Shown piece after piece: positions 1-10,087 of a DNA stretch of 64,000 nt; the first letter of the stretch is position 1, and every line of letters begins with the position of its first letter. The translations under genes were made by a program, and so were the position numbers. Location: assembly GCA_033002965.1 (NCBI GenBank), contig JAURVB010006221.1, positions 143,810-207,809 of the forward strand. The letters run 5' to 3'. The notes under the pieces were generated by a model. It saw nothing but the letters and a program-made list of their open reading frames with translations. It had not been told where the DNA came from and did not search any database. Origin of the DNA: Piper betle. Its lineage: Eukaryota > Streptophyta > Magnoliopsida > Piperales > Piperaceae.

Positions 1-2273
1 CTCCTCAGATGCCTCAGCCTCCAGTTCCTCCATTTTATGACCAACATCAGCATGGTCAGCCTTTGCTGCCACACCCTCGCCCCGATTATGACCCTTCCAC
101 AAAGAACTTCAGGGGTCTTTCTGGGCCTCTCCCTGTTGATGTTGTTTCTGAGCTTTCTGGCCTTCTGAACAATCTGAATGGCACGAAGGAGTCAATAAAA
201 GGTGCAAAAGTGTGGTTTATGCAGAGATCACCCTTTGCACCTGCCCTGGCTGAGGCACTCAGAGACAGGGTTTTTGCCATTGATGATGCTGAGAGGCAAC
301 TGCATGTTGTTTACTTAGCAAATGACATCCTTTTTGACAGGTAACTACTACCTTTTCCTTTTCTAAAAACTTAGCTTTTCCAATGATCTTAATTACAAAA
401 AGCTATCAAATTTGTTTGTTGTACAATTAACGTCCTTTTACAGACCTTGAAAAAGTTACTTTTACAGACTGGGTATGGGGCCCTTTCAATGCCAATTTAG
501 TATGTGTAGACAGGGACTTGTAAGCGGTTTGTCATAGTTATGGAGTAATTCTATGTGAACATATTTATCATTACTGATCTGAAAGATTAAATTACCATTG
601 AGCTGCACCAGATGCATAGTTAGCTTTTAATTTTGGATTCCATGATATGTTGTTAGGAACTTAGGATCAGGGAATAATTTAGCATTGTGGTGGTTCATAG
701 AAACACCTGGGTGAGCTGATTGTTATTAGTGGTTTCATTGAGGTCATTGGTACCTGGGTGAGCTCATTGTTATTAGTGGTTTTATTGAAGTTATTTTTTA
801 ATAACTAGACATTAATTATGTCCATAAACTTTCGTTGAATAATGAGATAGACTATAACAATCCAATATCTTAGAGATAGGTTTTGGTTTGGTTGACTTTG
901 ACTTTAAATATAGATCCTAATTGAATGAGAAGTTGATAGACTATAATAAGTTGATTTATTTATTTATTTTGTTGTATTTTGATTGGTAAAATCTCCTACT
1001 TTTAATTTGAGGCTGATATTAGTACCCCTTTTATTAATTGGGGAGATGCCATGACTTTACCTGTACCCACTTTTATACAATTATGTACCTTAAATTTATT
1101 TCATCTGTTATAAATGAGGAGCATTTGTCATGGATTTCTTGATGCTAATATGTCTTCTTTCTCAATAATTCCCATTTATGTTGCAGCCTACAGCGACGAA
1201 CCAATCCACATGATCTTGACAATGAGGCTCTTGCATTTAAACCTGTGCTTGGCACTATGCTTGCTAGGATTTATCATAATCCACATAACAAAGAAGAAAA
1301 TCAACCCCGGCTTCAAAAAATGTTACAATTCTGGGCTTCTAAAGAAGTTTATGACTCTGATACAATTTATGGTCTGGAGGGAGATGCTTGCAGGTCCACC
1401 GCCTCCATTTTCAACTCACCTAAGTGCTTCTAATACTGTTGTGGATCTTTCAGGTACATTTACAGAATGAGCTTCTTTTGCTTATTACAAGTAGATAGTA
1501 TGAAATGTTTTTTTCACCCAGGATTAAGGCAACAATTGATGCCTTCAGCTCTCTCTCAAGATCAGCAAGAGAAGCTGGTACAATCCAGTTCCTTACACCA
1601 ACCTCCAGCTGGTCAGGTTGCTCCTGCAGGCCAATCTTTTCTTCCTAACCAACATGTTGCTACACTTCCGCCATCTGCAGCTGCGCCATTTGCAGTGCCC
1701 CAACCCGGGCCCGCGTCCAGTCAACCAATCACCCTTCTACCAGCATCAACTCCTATTATCGGAGAAAAACCGCCTCCATATCCACTGTTTCCTCCAGGTC
1801 TCATCCCAGGTATGGTAAGGAAGATGCAAATAGGAAGTGGCGTGCCTTATTCTCCGCTGAGCCCTCTTGACATTCCTACTATAATACCTCCATCAACGAT
1901 TCCCGATTCGGACATCTTGGAGAGAGTCTCCAAATTTTTCAAAGAGATTGGAGAAACCAATCCATCTGAAGGTCCAATGGAATCCTCAGAAACTGTCAAC
2001 AGAGACGACGAGTATGAGAGGGAACCACCACTCCGTAAGGGTGGGGCTTGCATTCCTCCTCCTCCAAACCTTCAGGTGGATCCTGAGACAGGTACTCTTC
2101 CAGATGGTAGCGTGGAAAGGAAACCTGGTTCAGTTGGCTCTGGGCGTCTTGGCCTGGGGGCCACAGCAAACCCAAATGAGATCACCCAGTATGACGATGT
2201 TTATTCATCATATAGGAAACAAAGGAGTTCTAGTTACCACACGTCCATGAGTGCTCGAGCTTCTGCAAAGTGA
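1..2273 (+). CDS. CHERP-like CID-domain RNA-processing protein, 3' part (exons 1..340, 1187..1453, 1522..2273)
   Basis: The gene is cut by the window start: the frame is open upstream of the Met codon at 9, so that Met is probably internal. Exon 1 and the start of exon 2 encode a CID (RNA polymerase II CTD-interacting) domain, with [26 protein letters not shown] and [12 protein letters not shown] as recognisable stretches. Exon 3 is rich in Pro and Gln and ends in a tail with [14 protein letters not shown]. Plant proteins with SURP plus CID domains related to animal CHERP act in the nucleus in pre-mRNA splicing; the SURP part would lie upstream. Splice sites are GT-AG: donors at 341 and 1454, acceptors ending at 1186 and 1521. 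Exon 2 needs one base skipped near 1380 to join the CID frame to the [10 protein letters not shown] frame that is in phase with exon 3. The alternative, a 1394-1465 intron, keeps the frame but adds an unlikely peptide. The family call is firm, the exact exon structure less so. Confidence 0.8.
836..1012 (+). repeat. AT-rich dispersed repeat inside the first intron
   Basis: The intron 341-1186 is AT-rich. This part starts with TTGAATAATGAGATAGA and continues to GATAGACTATAATAAG. Related sequence occurs near 18957 (CGAATAATGAGATATAG) and, inverted, near 56350-56510. No terminal repeats or coding capacity were recognised. It is probably an old MITE-like or SINE-like family, but this rests on eye alignment only. 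Confidence 0.35.
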
Positions 2274-2904
2274 TCAGGAGATTTGGCAATGTGTCAACTT
2301 TACAACGAAGAGATCGGGTTATTATTAAATGGATCTGTAGCTGAACTTATGGTGTTTGCCATGACTTGAATATTTCAGCAGGGAAAATATTGATAGATGA
2401 GTTTTGATAAATATGTTTGACCCTGACAAAAACAAAGTTTGAGTTTTCGAAAAGAAAAATGTAAAACTTTTGAGATAAGAAACGGAACTGAGATTTGTGA
2501 GTCACATATTTGGCTTTCGACTTTTATCATTCTGTAGAGCATGTCTGTTGTTTTATGCCAGCAGATGCTCTAAGCAAATTGACTGTGATTCAGTGAAAGG
2601 GGTAAAAGGGTGGATTTATCAATTTCCTTGTACAGTTGTCAAAATGAATTTTTCTGGTCAAATTAAGAAGCACACGGGAACGAGAGAACAAGTTCTATGC
2701 CGGTGGTAAGTCCTTTACGTTTTATCAATATTCAAATGAAATCACGCAATCCACTTGTTTGGTGAAGTTTTCCAACTTGCTCAAAATAGCAATGCATGGG
2801 AGTTGAAAATGTCCGAGTTGAAATTCAATGATATGACATACTCAGTGCGCTTTATATATTCGGACATCATAGTCATCCTGGTGTAATATACAATTTGCAA
2901 CCTA
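2274..2904. other. 3' UTR of the CHERP-like gene and intergenic DNA
   Basis: No coding sequence was recognised. The first few hundred bases after the TGA at 2271-2273 should be 3' UTR. A possible TATA element of the next gene (TTTATATATT) lies near 2850. No clear poly(A) signal can be assigned. Confidence 0.4.
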
Positions 2905-2914
2905 CTATATAATG
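2905..2914 (+). promoter_or_regulatory. Candidate TATA box of the small peptide gene
   Basis: CTATATAATG lies about 50 bases upstream of the chosen start codon at 2958. A second candidate, TTTATATATT, lies near 2850 and would leave a more usual 5' UTR length. Only one of them is likely to be used. Confidence 0.35.
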
Positions 2915-2957
2915 TCATCTCTGGCCTGTGGCATCGCCATTGCTAATGTTTATAGAC

Positions 2958-3197
2958 ATGAAATTAGGTCTAGGGTGGAAAGTGATTCCCGCGGCGGCGA
3001 TGGTGGTTCTTCTCTTGTTGGTGTTAAGCAACGCTTTGATAAGCCCTGATGAAGTTGGTGCGACCAGAACTGGTGAAGGAAGCCGTCGCCTTGCTGGTGT
3101 CTCGACCAAAGGAAAAGGCCCTGTCCCTGGACCACCTAGTCCAGGTCATAATCACGCAGTGTCTCCGAAGCCCCCTTCTCCTAACACCGTGCATTAG
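2958..3197 (+). CDS. Small secreted peptide precursor, CLE/IDA-type candidate
   Basis: An intronless frame of 79 residues. The start at 2958 was chosen over the in-frame Met at 2928 because MKLGLGWKVIPAAAM followed by a run of Val and Leu makes a normal signal peptide directly at the N terminus. The body is basic, with RR at about residues 43-44, and the end is rich in Pro and Gly. The segment GPVPGPPSPGHN fits the CLE dodecapeptide at V3, P4, P7, P9, H11 and N12 but lacks R1 and G6. Its KG-PVP-PS-HN pattern also resembles IDA/PIP peptides. Such precursors are secreted, trimmed and hydroxylated, and the peptide is read by receptor kinases. Unusually, 14 more residues ending SPNTVH follow the motif. 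Secretion is well supported, family membership is not settled. Confidence 0.6.
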   Translation: MKLGLGWKVIPAAAMVVLLLLVLSNALISPDEVGATRTGEGSRRLAGVSTKGKGPVPGPPSPGHNHAVSPKPPSPNTVH

Positions 3198-3469
3198 CCT
3201 TTGCTGATTTCGTCCCTATGTCGTAGAAAGCATCATTTTTGTTTTGTTTTTTGTTGAAAGACTGTGGATGAGTATTAACTGTTGGATTATGTATTGTTAC
3301 CTTTTTTGGTCAAGCAACTATTGGACTGTAGCTAAAAGGTAGGCAGCATTGGGTCTGTAATAAGTAAGAACATAATAATCCGAATATAATGTTTGTGCTT
3401 AGCATTCGAGCTTCATGAAAATAATAATAATAATAAAGAGTATTCTTTTATCAAATTTATAGGCAAAAT

Positions 3470-3945
3470 CCCTTACATAAAATGCTAGCATGCTGTTGGG
3501 CTGCCACCTCTACGTTCCACCTGAGACCCAGCTTCTGACTACTATTCCCTTTTAATACCAGATAGGTGTATACTGCATACGATCCGACCGGAAGGCCGTC
3601 TTTCCATGCCATTAGATACGGCCATAGCCCGGCGTGATCTGGAAGGTACACCAACGGGCGCTAATACCGGGAACCAACCTTGACAACCAATTCCTCGCCT
3701 TGGCATCGGTACACCTTCCCATTATGTGCTGCTACCAGACATGCACCCTCTCATGCGAAGACTCGATGCTTGTCGACACTCCAACTACGAGTAGAGATGT
3801 TGAAATCGCCCGCCGTGGACATGGAAGATGTCCCGAGCAGGGGCCGGAGGATGCGGGCCTTGCCACGAGGATGAGGCACTCTGCCGCCGCCTCGCTGGGA
3901 GGCCGGGGATGAGCTCTTCCACCGGCTCGGCGGACACGCCCACGA
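3470..3945 (-). pseudogene. Degenerate F-box/kelch-like fragment
   Basis: No open gene remains, but pieces in different minus-strand frames look like parts of one protein. SAEPVEELIPGLP (near 3930-3900) resembles the start of the F-box in plant F-box/kelch proteins, and ECLILVARP follows in another frame. Further on come CQGEELVVKVGSRY and, in the frame 3654-3457, YLPDHAGLWPYLMAW and GSYAVYTYLVLKGN, which would fit a kelch C terminus. Frame changes and stops separate the pieces. F-box proteins of this kind are substrate adaptors of SCF ubiquitin ligases; this copy cannot make one. The family call rests mainly on the ELIPGLP and ECLILVARP motifs. Confidence 0.35.
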
Positions 3946-3949
3946 CATT

Positions 3950-4836
3950 TGGATTTTTTTTTATTTTTTATTTGGAAAAGAGGAGGAAGAATCAGAGAGG
4001 TCTGTGTCGCTTAAAATCGTATTAGAAACGATTAAGTAACTCCTCGTTAATTCGATGATTATAGAGATTTTTAAAATGAGGATATTTTTTGATATTATCA
4101 GAAATCCGACATGAATTACTAGAAGGAGAATTCTTTTACTAACGATAAGACTGCCCTTACTTTAAATAAGCTTTTTTTTAGAGTGTAGAGCAGGCCGACA
4201 TGGGTGGCATGATCTGGCCGCCGGCCTTGGTCGCAGGCAAAAAAATTATTATTGGTATTTTTAAAAGGGTTTCTTGAGGCATTTCACCTCGAGACCTACC
4301 CCATAAAAGGTTATTAAAGGCTTAAAAAGGTATTTGGAACTCTAAAGAAGAAGATAAAAGACAAAGAGAAGAGATGAAGGTTATTAGAGGTGAAAAAGAG
4401 GAACCAAAAGTGTGAAAAGGTCGGGAGTGGTGGGGATTTTATAAAGAACAACATCCAATCACAAAGGACATGACTTTGTGATGCTATAGAGAATAGAGAA
4501 CGTTTCACACATAATGGTTATGAATGTCAGGTGTAAGTGTCACACTTAATAAAGTTAAAGTGTGATACCTAATAAGGTGCGGAAGGCTCATAGCCCAAAA
4601 ACTCAAAATTTTTTATCCTAAAATGACACAGATGACTTCAGGAATTGTGTTACGGGTCTAGTAGGGATTAGGACAGCCTAACAAGGATTCCAAACATACG
4701 ATAGGAATATAGGGTAGAAAAAAATATGGGCTTAAATATATTTAGACTTGACTAAAAAAACTCACAAATAAAAGTTGAAACGGCGTAGTATCCAATTAAA
4801 CAACTCTAAGAATGGGCGGAGACTAAGGTTATAGCT

Positions 4837-4837
<1 letters not shown>
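3950..4837. other. Intergenic DNA, no feature recognised
   Basis: AT-rich sequence with short purine runs. Short reading frames exist, but none looks like a protein. It ends at the first (TA)n tract (about 4838-4864). Confidence 0.5.
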
Positions 4838-4867
<30 letters not shown>

Positions 4868-4980
4868 CATATACAAATGACAAAAATAGCATGACAAAAA
4901 GCAACTCAATCTAGGTTGGGACCAAATTGAAGCTAAAACGGTTGGGTGAAAAGTTCGGGTTTCATAACATTAATTACTAA

Positions 4981-5514
4981 GATATATATATATATATATA
5001 TATATGATTTTTTCATATATATAGCCGAGGGGGCGGGAAGGGTGCCCGGTCATGGCGAGGGCCGGGGGGCAGCGGCGACAGGGACAGAGGGCGCGGCGCG
5101 GCGGGGTGGCGGGCGGGGGCCGAGGGGGGCGCGGTGGGGTGGCGGGTGGGGGACGGGGGGCGTCGCGCGGCGGGGGACGGGGTGGCGGTGGTGTCGCCCG
5201 GCGGCGGGCCGGTAGGGGAAGAGGCGGGGCGGCTAGATCCGTCGCCCCGCCGCCACGAGGGTTACGTCGCCGCCCCCGGTAGGGCGGCGACGGGCGGGAC
5301 AGGTGGGGTGGCATCGCATTGGCCGGCCGCGGCGGTGACGCAAAAATTTTTTATCCAGCCGTTGGATTAAATCCAACGGCTGGAGAAGGGGGAAGTGGGG
5401 GCATGTTTCAGCCGTTGGATTTGATCCAACGACTGAAACACTGCAGCACAGCCATCTTGGCTGTGCTACAGTACAGCCCCCACCCTCATATATATATATA
5501 TATATATATATATA
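4981..5514. mobile_element. (TA)n-flanked GC-rich module (Micron-like)
   Basis: A block of about 480 bases bounded by (TA)n tracts at about 4981-5005 and 5488-5515. Its left part (5027-5330) is extremely G-rich on the plus strand. Its right part carries three hairpins (5355-5466). Rice Micron elements are known to sit inside (TA)n microsatellites, and this block has that architecture, but no sequence match to Micron could be tested. The block at 12315-12662 shares the G-rich core, the CCGTTGGATTT stem and the (TA)n flanks. The long reading frames here are low-complexity and exist in several frames at once. Confidence 0.5.
5355..5466. repeat. Three consecutive hairpins
   Basis: Stem 1 (5355-5383): arms CCAGCCGTTGGATT and its exact complement with a one-base loop. 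Stem 2 (5404-5440): arms of 17 bases starting TGTTTCAGCCG, one mismatch, loop TTG. Stem 3 (5446-5466): arms GCACAGCCA and TGGCTGTGC, loop TCT. Stems 1 and 2 share the core CAGCCGTTGGAT. Confidence 0.85.
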
Positions 5515-5830
5515 GTCCCACATCTTTGTGCTGTCTCTTTTTTCAATACAGGCAGTGCACAGAGGTGTTTTTGGCTGTTAAATTTTAATCCAACGATTAC
5601 CTAAAAATCTAAAAACATCCTCCCCCGCCGTCCCCAACATTGCCCCGTCGTCCTGCCCCCCAATGTACGGTATCCTTCCCCCATCAAGGGGGGGATGACA
5701 GGGCATGGCGAATAGATGGGGAGAGGGGGTGTTTAGGATTTTTAGGCAATCGTGGATCGAAATCTAACAGCCATGAATGCCTTTATGCTACTTGTGTTGA
5801 AAATAGGGGCAACGTATAAAAGTGGGACTA
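5512..5830. mobile_element. Fold-back (MITE-like) element between (TA)n tracts
   Basis: The arms 5512-5629 and 5714-5830 are imperfect inverted repeats of each other over about 110 bases. Both start TAGTCCCAC next to a (TA)n tract and both contain a GGCTGTTA then CCTAAAAATC segment. The interior (5630-5713) is GC-rich. No coding capacity. The flanking (TA)n tracts hide any target duplication. Confidence 0.6.
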
Positions 5831-5844
5831 TATATATATATATA

Positions 5845-6440
5845 GAGTCGCGCTACAATGCGTTGCATGAAAATACAACGCACTGGCAGCGCAACAAGTC
5901 CAGGCATTTGGATGAAAATTCAACGGCCCAAATTTGTTTTTTGTTGTTACCCTCTCCTCCTCCCCCTGTTCACACCGCCCCTCGGCGCCGCCCACCCCCG
6001 GCCGGCCCCACCCCCGGCCCCGTCCTGCCTCCACCCGCAGCCCTCCCCCCCACCTGCCCCGTTTCCCCCCACCCCTTCCGCTGCCGCGCCCCTGCCTACA
6101 GCCTTCCCCCCCACCTGCCCCGTTTCCCCCTGTCCCCTCCGTTGCCGCCCCTTTCGCCGCCTCGCCCCTGCCCGCAGCCCTCCCCCTCACCTGCCCTGTG
6201 TTCCCCCACCCCCGCCCGGTTCCCCGCTCCCCCGCCGCCTGTTTCGCCCCACCCCTGCCGCGGCCCCGCTTGCCCTTGCCTTGTTTCCGCCACCCTCCTC
6301 GGCCACCCGTTTCACCCCTACCCCTGCTGCCACCCTGCCCGTCAATCGAGCTCCTCCCCTCCATATGCTGCCCTGGCCACCTCCACGCCGGCGTCACTTG
6401 CATCACTACTGGCGGTGGCGCGACAAAACACACGGGGAAC
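5845..6440. other. C-rich low-complexity block
   Basis: It begins GAGTCGCGCTACAATGCG after a (TA)n tract, and from about 5945 to 6420 it is mostly C with G. Reading frames of over 200 residues exist in all plus frames and one minus frame, which is what base composition alone gives; no protein family was recognised. The end resembles the GC-rich part of the solo LTRs at 37.96-38.56 and 40.56-41.30 kb, which also run into a TTGACTCG/CGAGTCAA hairpin. Confidence 0.4.
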
Positions 6441-6454
6441 GGAGGAGCGATGAC

Positions 6455-7150
6455 AATTTTGTAATAAAAATTTGCCTCGTTCCCAACTCGAGTCAAATTT
6501 ATGAAATAAATTTTAAAAATAAAATATAATAAAATAAAAACATGACTCGCTCCTTACTCGAGGCAATTTTACAAAATAAAATTTTAAAATAAAATAACAT
6601 AAAATAAAAATTTGAATTATTCCCCGCCGACGCCGCCGCTTGCCGACCGCCTCCCTGCCGCCACCCACACCCTGCTCCCCGTCCCCCCACACCCGCTACC
6701 CCCTGCCCTCCACCGGCCCATGCCCCCTGCCTCGCCTCCTGCCTCCCCTGACCCCCTTTTCGCCCGTTTCGCCACAATCGCGCACCGATATCATGTGCAG
6801 CACTGCGAAAAAATAACGGCGGCGGGCAGGAGGAGAGGGCGATGGCAATTTCGTAATAAAAATTTGACTCACTCCAGAGTCAATATTACGAAATAAGTAT
6901 TAAAAATAATTTTAAAAATAAAATATTATAAAATAAAAACTTGACTCTCTCCTGCACGAGTCAATATTACAAAATTGATTTTTAACTTTTTTTAAAAAAT
7001 ACAAACCCATAAAATAAAAACTTGACTCGCTCTCACATGTGATCAATCCTGACTCGAGTTAATATTATGAAATACATTTTAAAAAAATATAAAATAATTT
7101 TGTAATAAAAACTTGACTCGATCTCAGATAGAGCCAAAGTTTTATTATAA
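6455..7150. repeat. Degenerate tandem of TTGACTCG/CGAGTCAA hairpin units
   Basis: About six units of 70-100 bases, each made of an AT-rich part (AAAATAAAAAC) and a short hairpin with arms close to TTGACTCG and CGAGTCAA, e.g. near 6470, 6540, 6858, 6950, 7020 and 7115. A GC-rich piece (about 6620-6840) interrupts it. The same hairpin follows GC-rich DNA in both solo LTRs (near 38560 and 41308), so this is probably a relic of that LTR family. Confidence 0.55.
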
Positions 7151-7666
7151 ATTAATTTTTTAATAAACAATTAATTTGCAAAAATAGCAGTAAATTTTCT
7201 ACCCGACGATAAAAGTAAGATTCAAATAAATATAAAGTATATTTAATCACAAAAAAATTTAACAATAATATCTACTTTGTACATATTAAATTTCAAAATA
7301 TATGCCATATACACAAAAATATATAACAAATAAAAACAAATTTTGATTCTTCTTAAAAATATTTTATAAAAAATTATTTTAATTTTTTCAATAAATTAAT
7401 TTATACAATACCCTCACAATGAACCTTGGCTAATTAGTAATGGAGAGCTGAGCAAATACCGATATACAACTTCAATAATTGCTCTTATACATCAACGATC
7501 ACAAGCATCTAATTTAGATACCGAGCAACAATATGTTATGTATACAAGTTATACATAAAATGATACATTACATAATAATATTTGCAGTCATTTGTCAACA
7601 GCAGTCTGTTAATTACATATGATCTATCACCGGAAAATTAATGCCACCCTCCGGCGATCGTCGGCA
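7151..7666. other. AT-rich DNA, likely 3' flank of the 7667-8263 gene
   Basis: Strongly AT-rich without coding features. The 3' UTR of the minus-strand gene should occupy its right end. Confidence 0.4.
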
Positions 7667-8263
7667 TCAGACGGCGTCGACGGAGAAGCTCAACCTGTAC
7701 TCCAGCATGTCCAGCTCCTCCTCCGTTACTTGCAAGACCGAAACCTCGCCGTCGGAGAGGCCAACCTCCCGCGGCGGAGACGACGTCGGAGTGCAGAACG
7801 GCGGCGATGAGCACGGCGTGAAGAACCCCACCTCCTCGTCCCCTCCCACCTCCGGCGCCACTCCGACGAACCGAAAGGAGCACTCCGCCTCTGTTCCCTC
7901 GTCCTCGCTGAACGTGTGCAGCAAGCGGCCACTGCCGCAGCTCTGTTGCGACTCCCCCTCCGGCGCCGGAGGAGGTGTCGACGGCGACAGACCCATCTCG
8001 CAATCGGCGAGCTTGAGCTGGGCGGCGGGTGCCGGCTCAACCTGGAAGGGTCCGTTGAGCCAGAGGAAGTAGAGAAGCTCCTTGGAAGGGCTTTTGCACG
8101 GCGGCTCGTAGGAGGAGAACTCGGAAGGTGGGACAGAGCAGGCCAGCCGAGTCTGAAACCTTCTTCTCCACCAGACCACGTAAAAGAAGAGGGCGAGGAG
8201 AGTCATGCATGTTGCAGAGAAGAAGGCCAAGAGCTCTATGCTTATTCTGGACACGCCGGCCAT
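7667..8263 (-). CDS. Small plant-specific single-pass membrane protein, function unknown
   Basis: An intact intronless frame of 198 residues starting MAGVSRISIELLAFF. Residues about 9-28 form one hydrophobic helix followed by WWRRRF, so a type III or signal-anchor topology with the C-terminal part in the cytosol is likely. The rest is acidic and rich in Ser and Pro, with FFTPCSSPPFCTP near residue 147 and a Glu-rich end near ELDMLEYRLSF. Small angiosperm membrane proteins with a TP-SSP-TP motif after one helix are common and mostly unnamed. No catalytic motif is visible. The GC content is far above the surroundings, as expected for a real exon. Upstream lies AT-rich DNA with no clear TATA box. 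The gene is probably real, its role cannot be read from sequence. Confidence 0.75.
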   Translation of the reverse strand: MAGVSRISIELLAFFSATCMTLLALFFYVVWWRRRFQTRLACSVPPSEFSSYEPPCKSPSKELLYFLWLNGPFQVEPAPAAQLKLADCEMGLSPSTPPPAPEGESQQSCGSGRLLHTFSEDEGTEAECSFRFVGVAPEVGGDEEVGFFTPCSSPPFCTPTSSPPREVGLSDGEVSVLQVTEEELDMLEYRLSFSVDAV

Positions 8264-9199
8264 TTCTGATCAAGGGATGATATATCCTAGATAGCAGAAA
8301 CAGAGCTACTACTTTACTCTCTAGGAAATGGGTTATGGAGGAAGAACGACCCAAGTCTAGCTACGTCATGAAACTGATTAGTTCATTGACGTGAAAAATT
8401 AATAGAGAAGACTTGTGATTGTGATCAATCCTGACATAAACATAATGGTTGCTTTAAAGTTTTAAGTATAGGCGTGGCGTCATGAATTAGGATGAAACTT
8501 GAAATCGTTGTTAGTTGTGGTAAAACAGAGGAACTAACACAAATTAGAATTGATACTTACTAAACATCGTCTGTTAGGTGCGGTGAGAGACGAAACCTCC
8601 TCCATACGTAATCGTAAACAAATGCGTAAGAACAAAATAGTCTCGCATATATTAATTAGTGAAGAAATTGGCCAATATCAGACCAACCCTATAGTAGTAT
8701 AGCTAATAGATAAGTGATCATTAATTATTTTTGCTTATAATTGTATGAGGGGTGGGCGGCCATTTGGTCTTTAAATTAAGATGATCTGCAGTTGGCTGAT
8801 CAATCTAAGAAAATTGTTTAGGCTCGTATGGAAATTGACGAACAACAGCCGGATACGTCAGACTGACAAGGCATGCAAGAAGCCCCGGTTCCATTGGCTT
8901 TTTTGTTTCCAAAGCAACTTCTTTAATTTAGGGGATCGATAAGTTGTGTTAGTTGAGGATCAACGGGCTTTGGCCGTTGAAAATGAGCCGAGGGGTAATG
9001 GAAAAATAAAGAATCTTTTGGCACAAATTGTTCCCAGCATCACGCATATGGATTGTGATTATATTTTGATCAACGCAATTAGTTGATATACTAAAGAACC
9101 TTTTCTTTCGTAGGAGCATGCATGAAAGTTGAAACTAACAAGAATCTTCGAATTAGGCAATTATAAGAGAGGGCCCCTAATAGTCGAATCAGAGTAAGG
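8264..9199. other. Intergenic DNA, nothing recognised
   Basis: AT-rich sequence upstream of the membrane-protein gene; it should hold that gene's promoter. No coding or repeat structure was seen. Confidence 0.45.
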
Positions 9200-9745
9200 A
9201 ACCACAATTAAGGTTGTTACTTGAGCGAACCAATTTGTGAGCATTTAACATTCAACTCGGCTTGATTCGAAACTCAACATTTAAATGCTCGAGCTCGAAG
9301 TCGACTCAAACTCGAATCTTACGAACCGAGTTTAAGCAATGTCATGTTCGACTCGACTCAACTCGGTTATAACTCGAACTTCACTCGAACTCAACTCGTG
9401 GCTCGACTCGAATTCGACTCGATAAAATAATATAATAATATAGTTTTATATTATATTATATATATATATATACACACACACAATATAATAAAAAGAAGTG
9501 AGATAGTTGAGACGGTAAGTACCACATTGATTGTATTTTTTTAAAGTGAGGGACTTTTGACTTTTAATCAAGCTAGTTACAGTTTAAATATATTCGAGCA
9601 TAAGTCGAGTTCGAACACATAAAAGATATTCGAGTCGAACTCGTGCATGTATGCACAAAACTCGTTCAATCTAACTCGAGTTTCGAACTATTTAAGTCAA
9701 ATTTGAACACGTAAAAAATTACGAACATGCCGGGTTGGACTAGGG
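9200..9745. repeat. CTCGA-rich degenerate repeat
   Basis: Two blocks full of CTCGA/TCGAG words (about 9255-9425 and 9590-9700) flank an AT-rich centre with a (TA)n/(CA)n tract near 9455-9482. The layout is roughly inverted, as in old fold-back transposons, but no clean termini or target duplication were found. From 9745 to about 9955 follows GC-richer DNA with repeated GGCCC/AGCCC words and no gene. Confidence 0.4.
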
Positions 9746-10087
9746 ATCTCTGAGTGAGCTGGGATTCTTTAGGTTAATCAGGCCCAGAATGATTTTTAGA
9801 CAGGCCGGCCTGGCCCAGCCCAGACCTAGCCACAGAAGGACGAGGGTTGGATCAAAGGTAGAGGCCCATCGGCCGTCCATCTGAAATGGGCTAGACCAGC
9901 TAGCCCACCCATCCGAATAAGCTGGGCCGGACCTGTAGACCCATCTATTCTTCGTTTATGTTTTATAGGGTCACTATTTTTGTTCCCTTAACTCCCAAGC
10001 AACGCGATTACTCTTTCCTACCCAATCTAAAGACTTAGTGAACCTTATTAAAAAATAAATTAAATATATTAATTAAATAAAACAGAG

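Noticed and set aside
5514..5524. GTCCCACATC as the upstream element of a plant snRNA gene
   Set aside because: No TATA box at the required spacing and no U-RNA sequence follows; the word is part of the fold-back arm and recurs inverted.
5752..6529. Overlapping reading frames of 176-233 residues on both strands in C-rich DNA
   Set aside because: All are Pro/Ala/Arg or Gly/Arg low-complexity products of base composition; several frames are open at once and none resembles a family.
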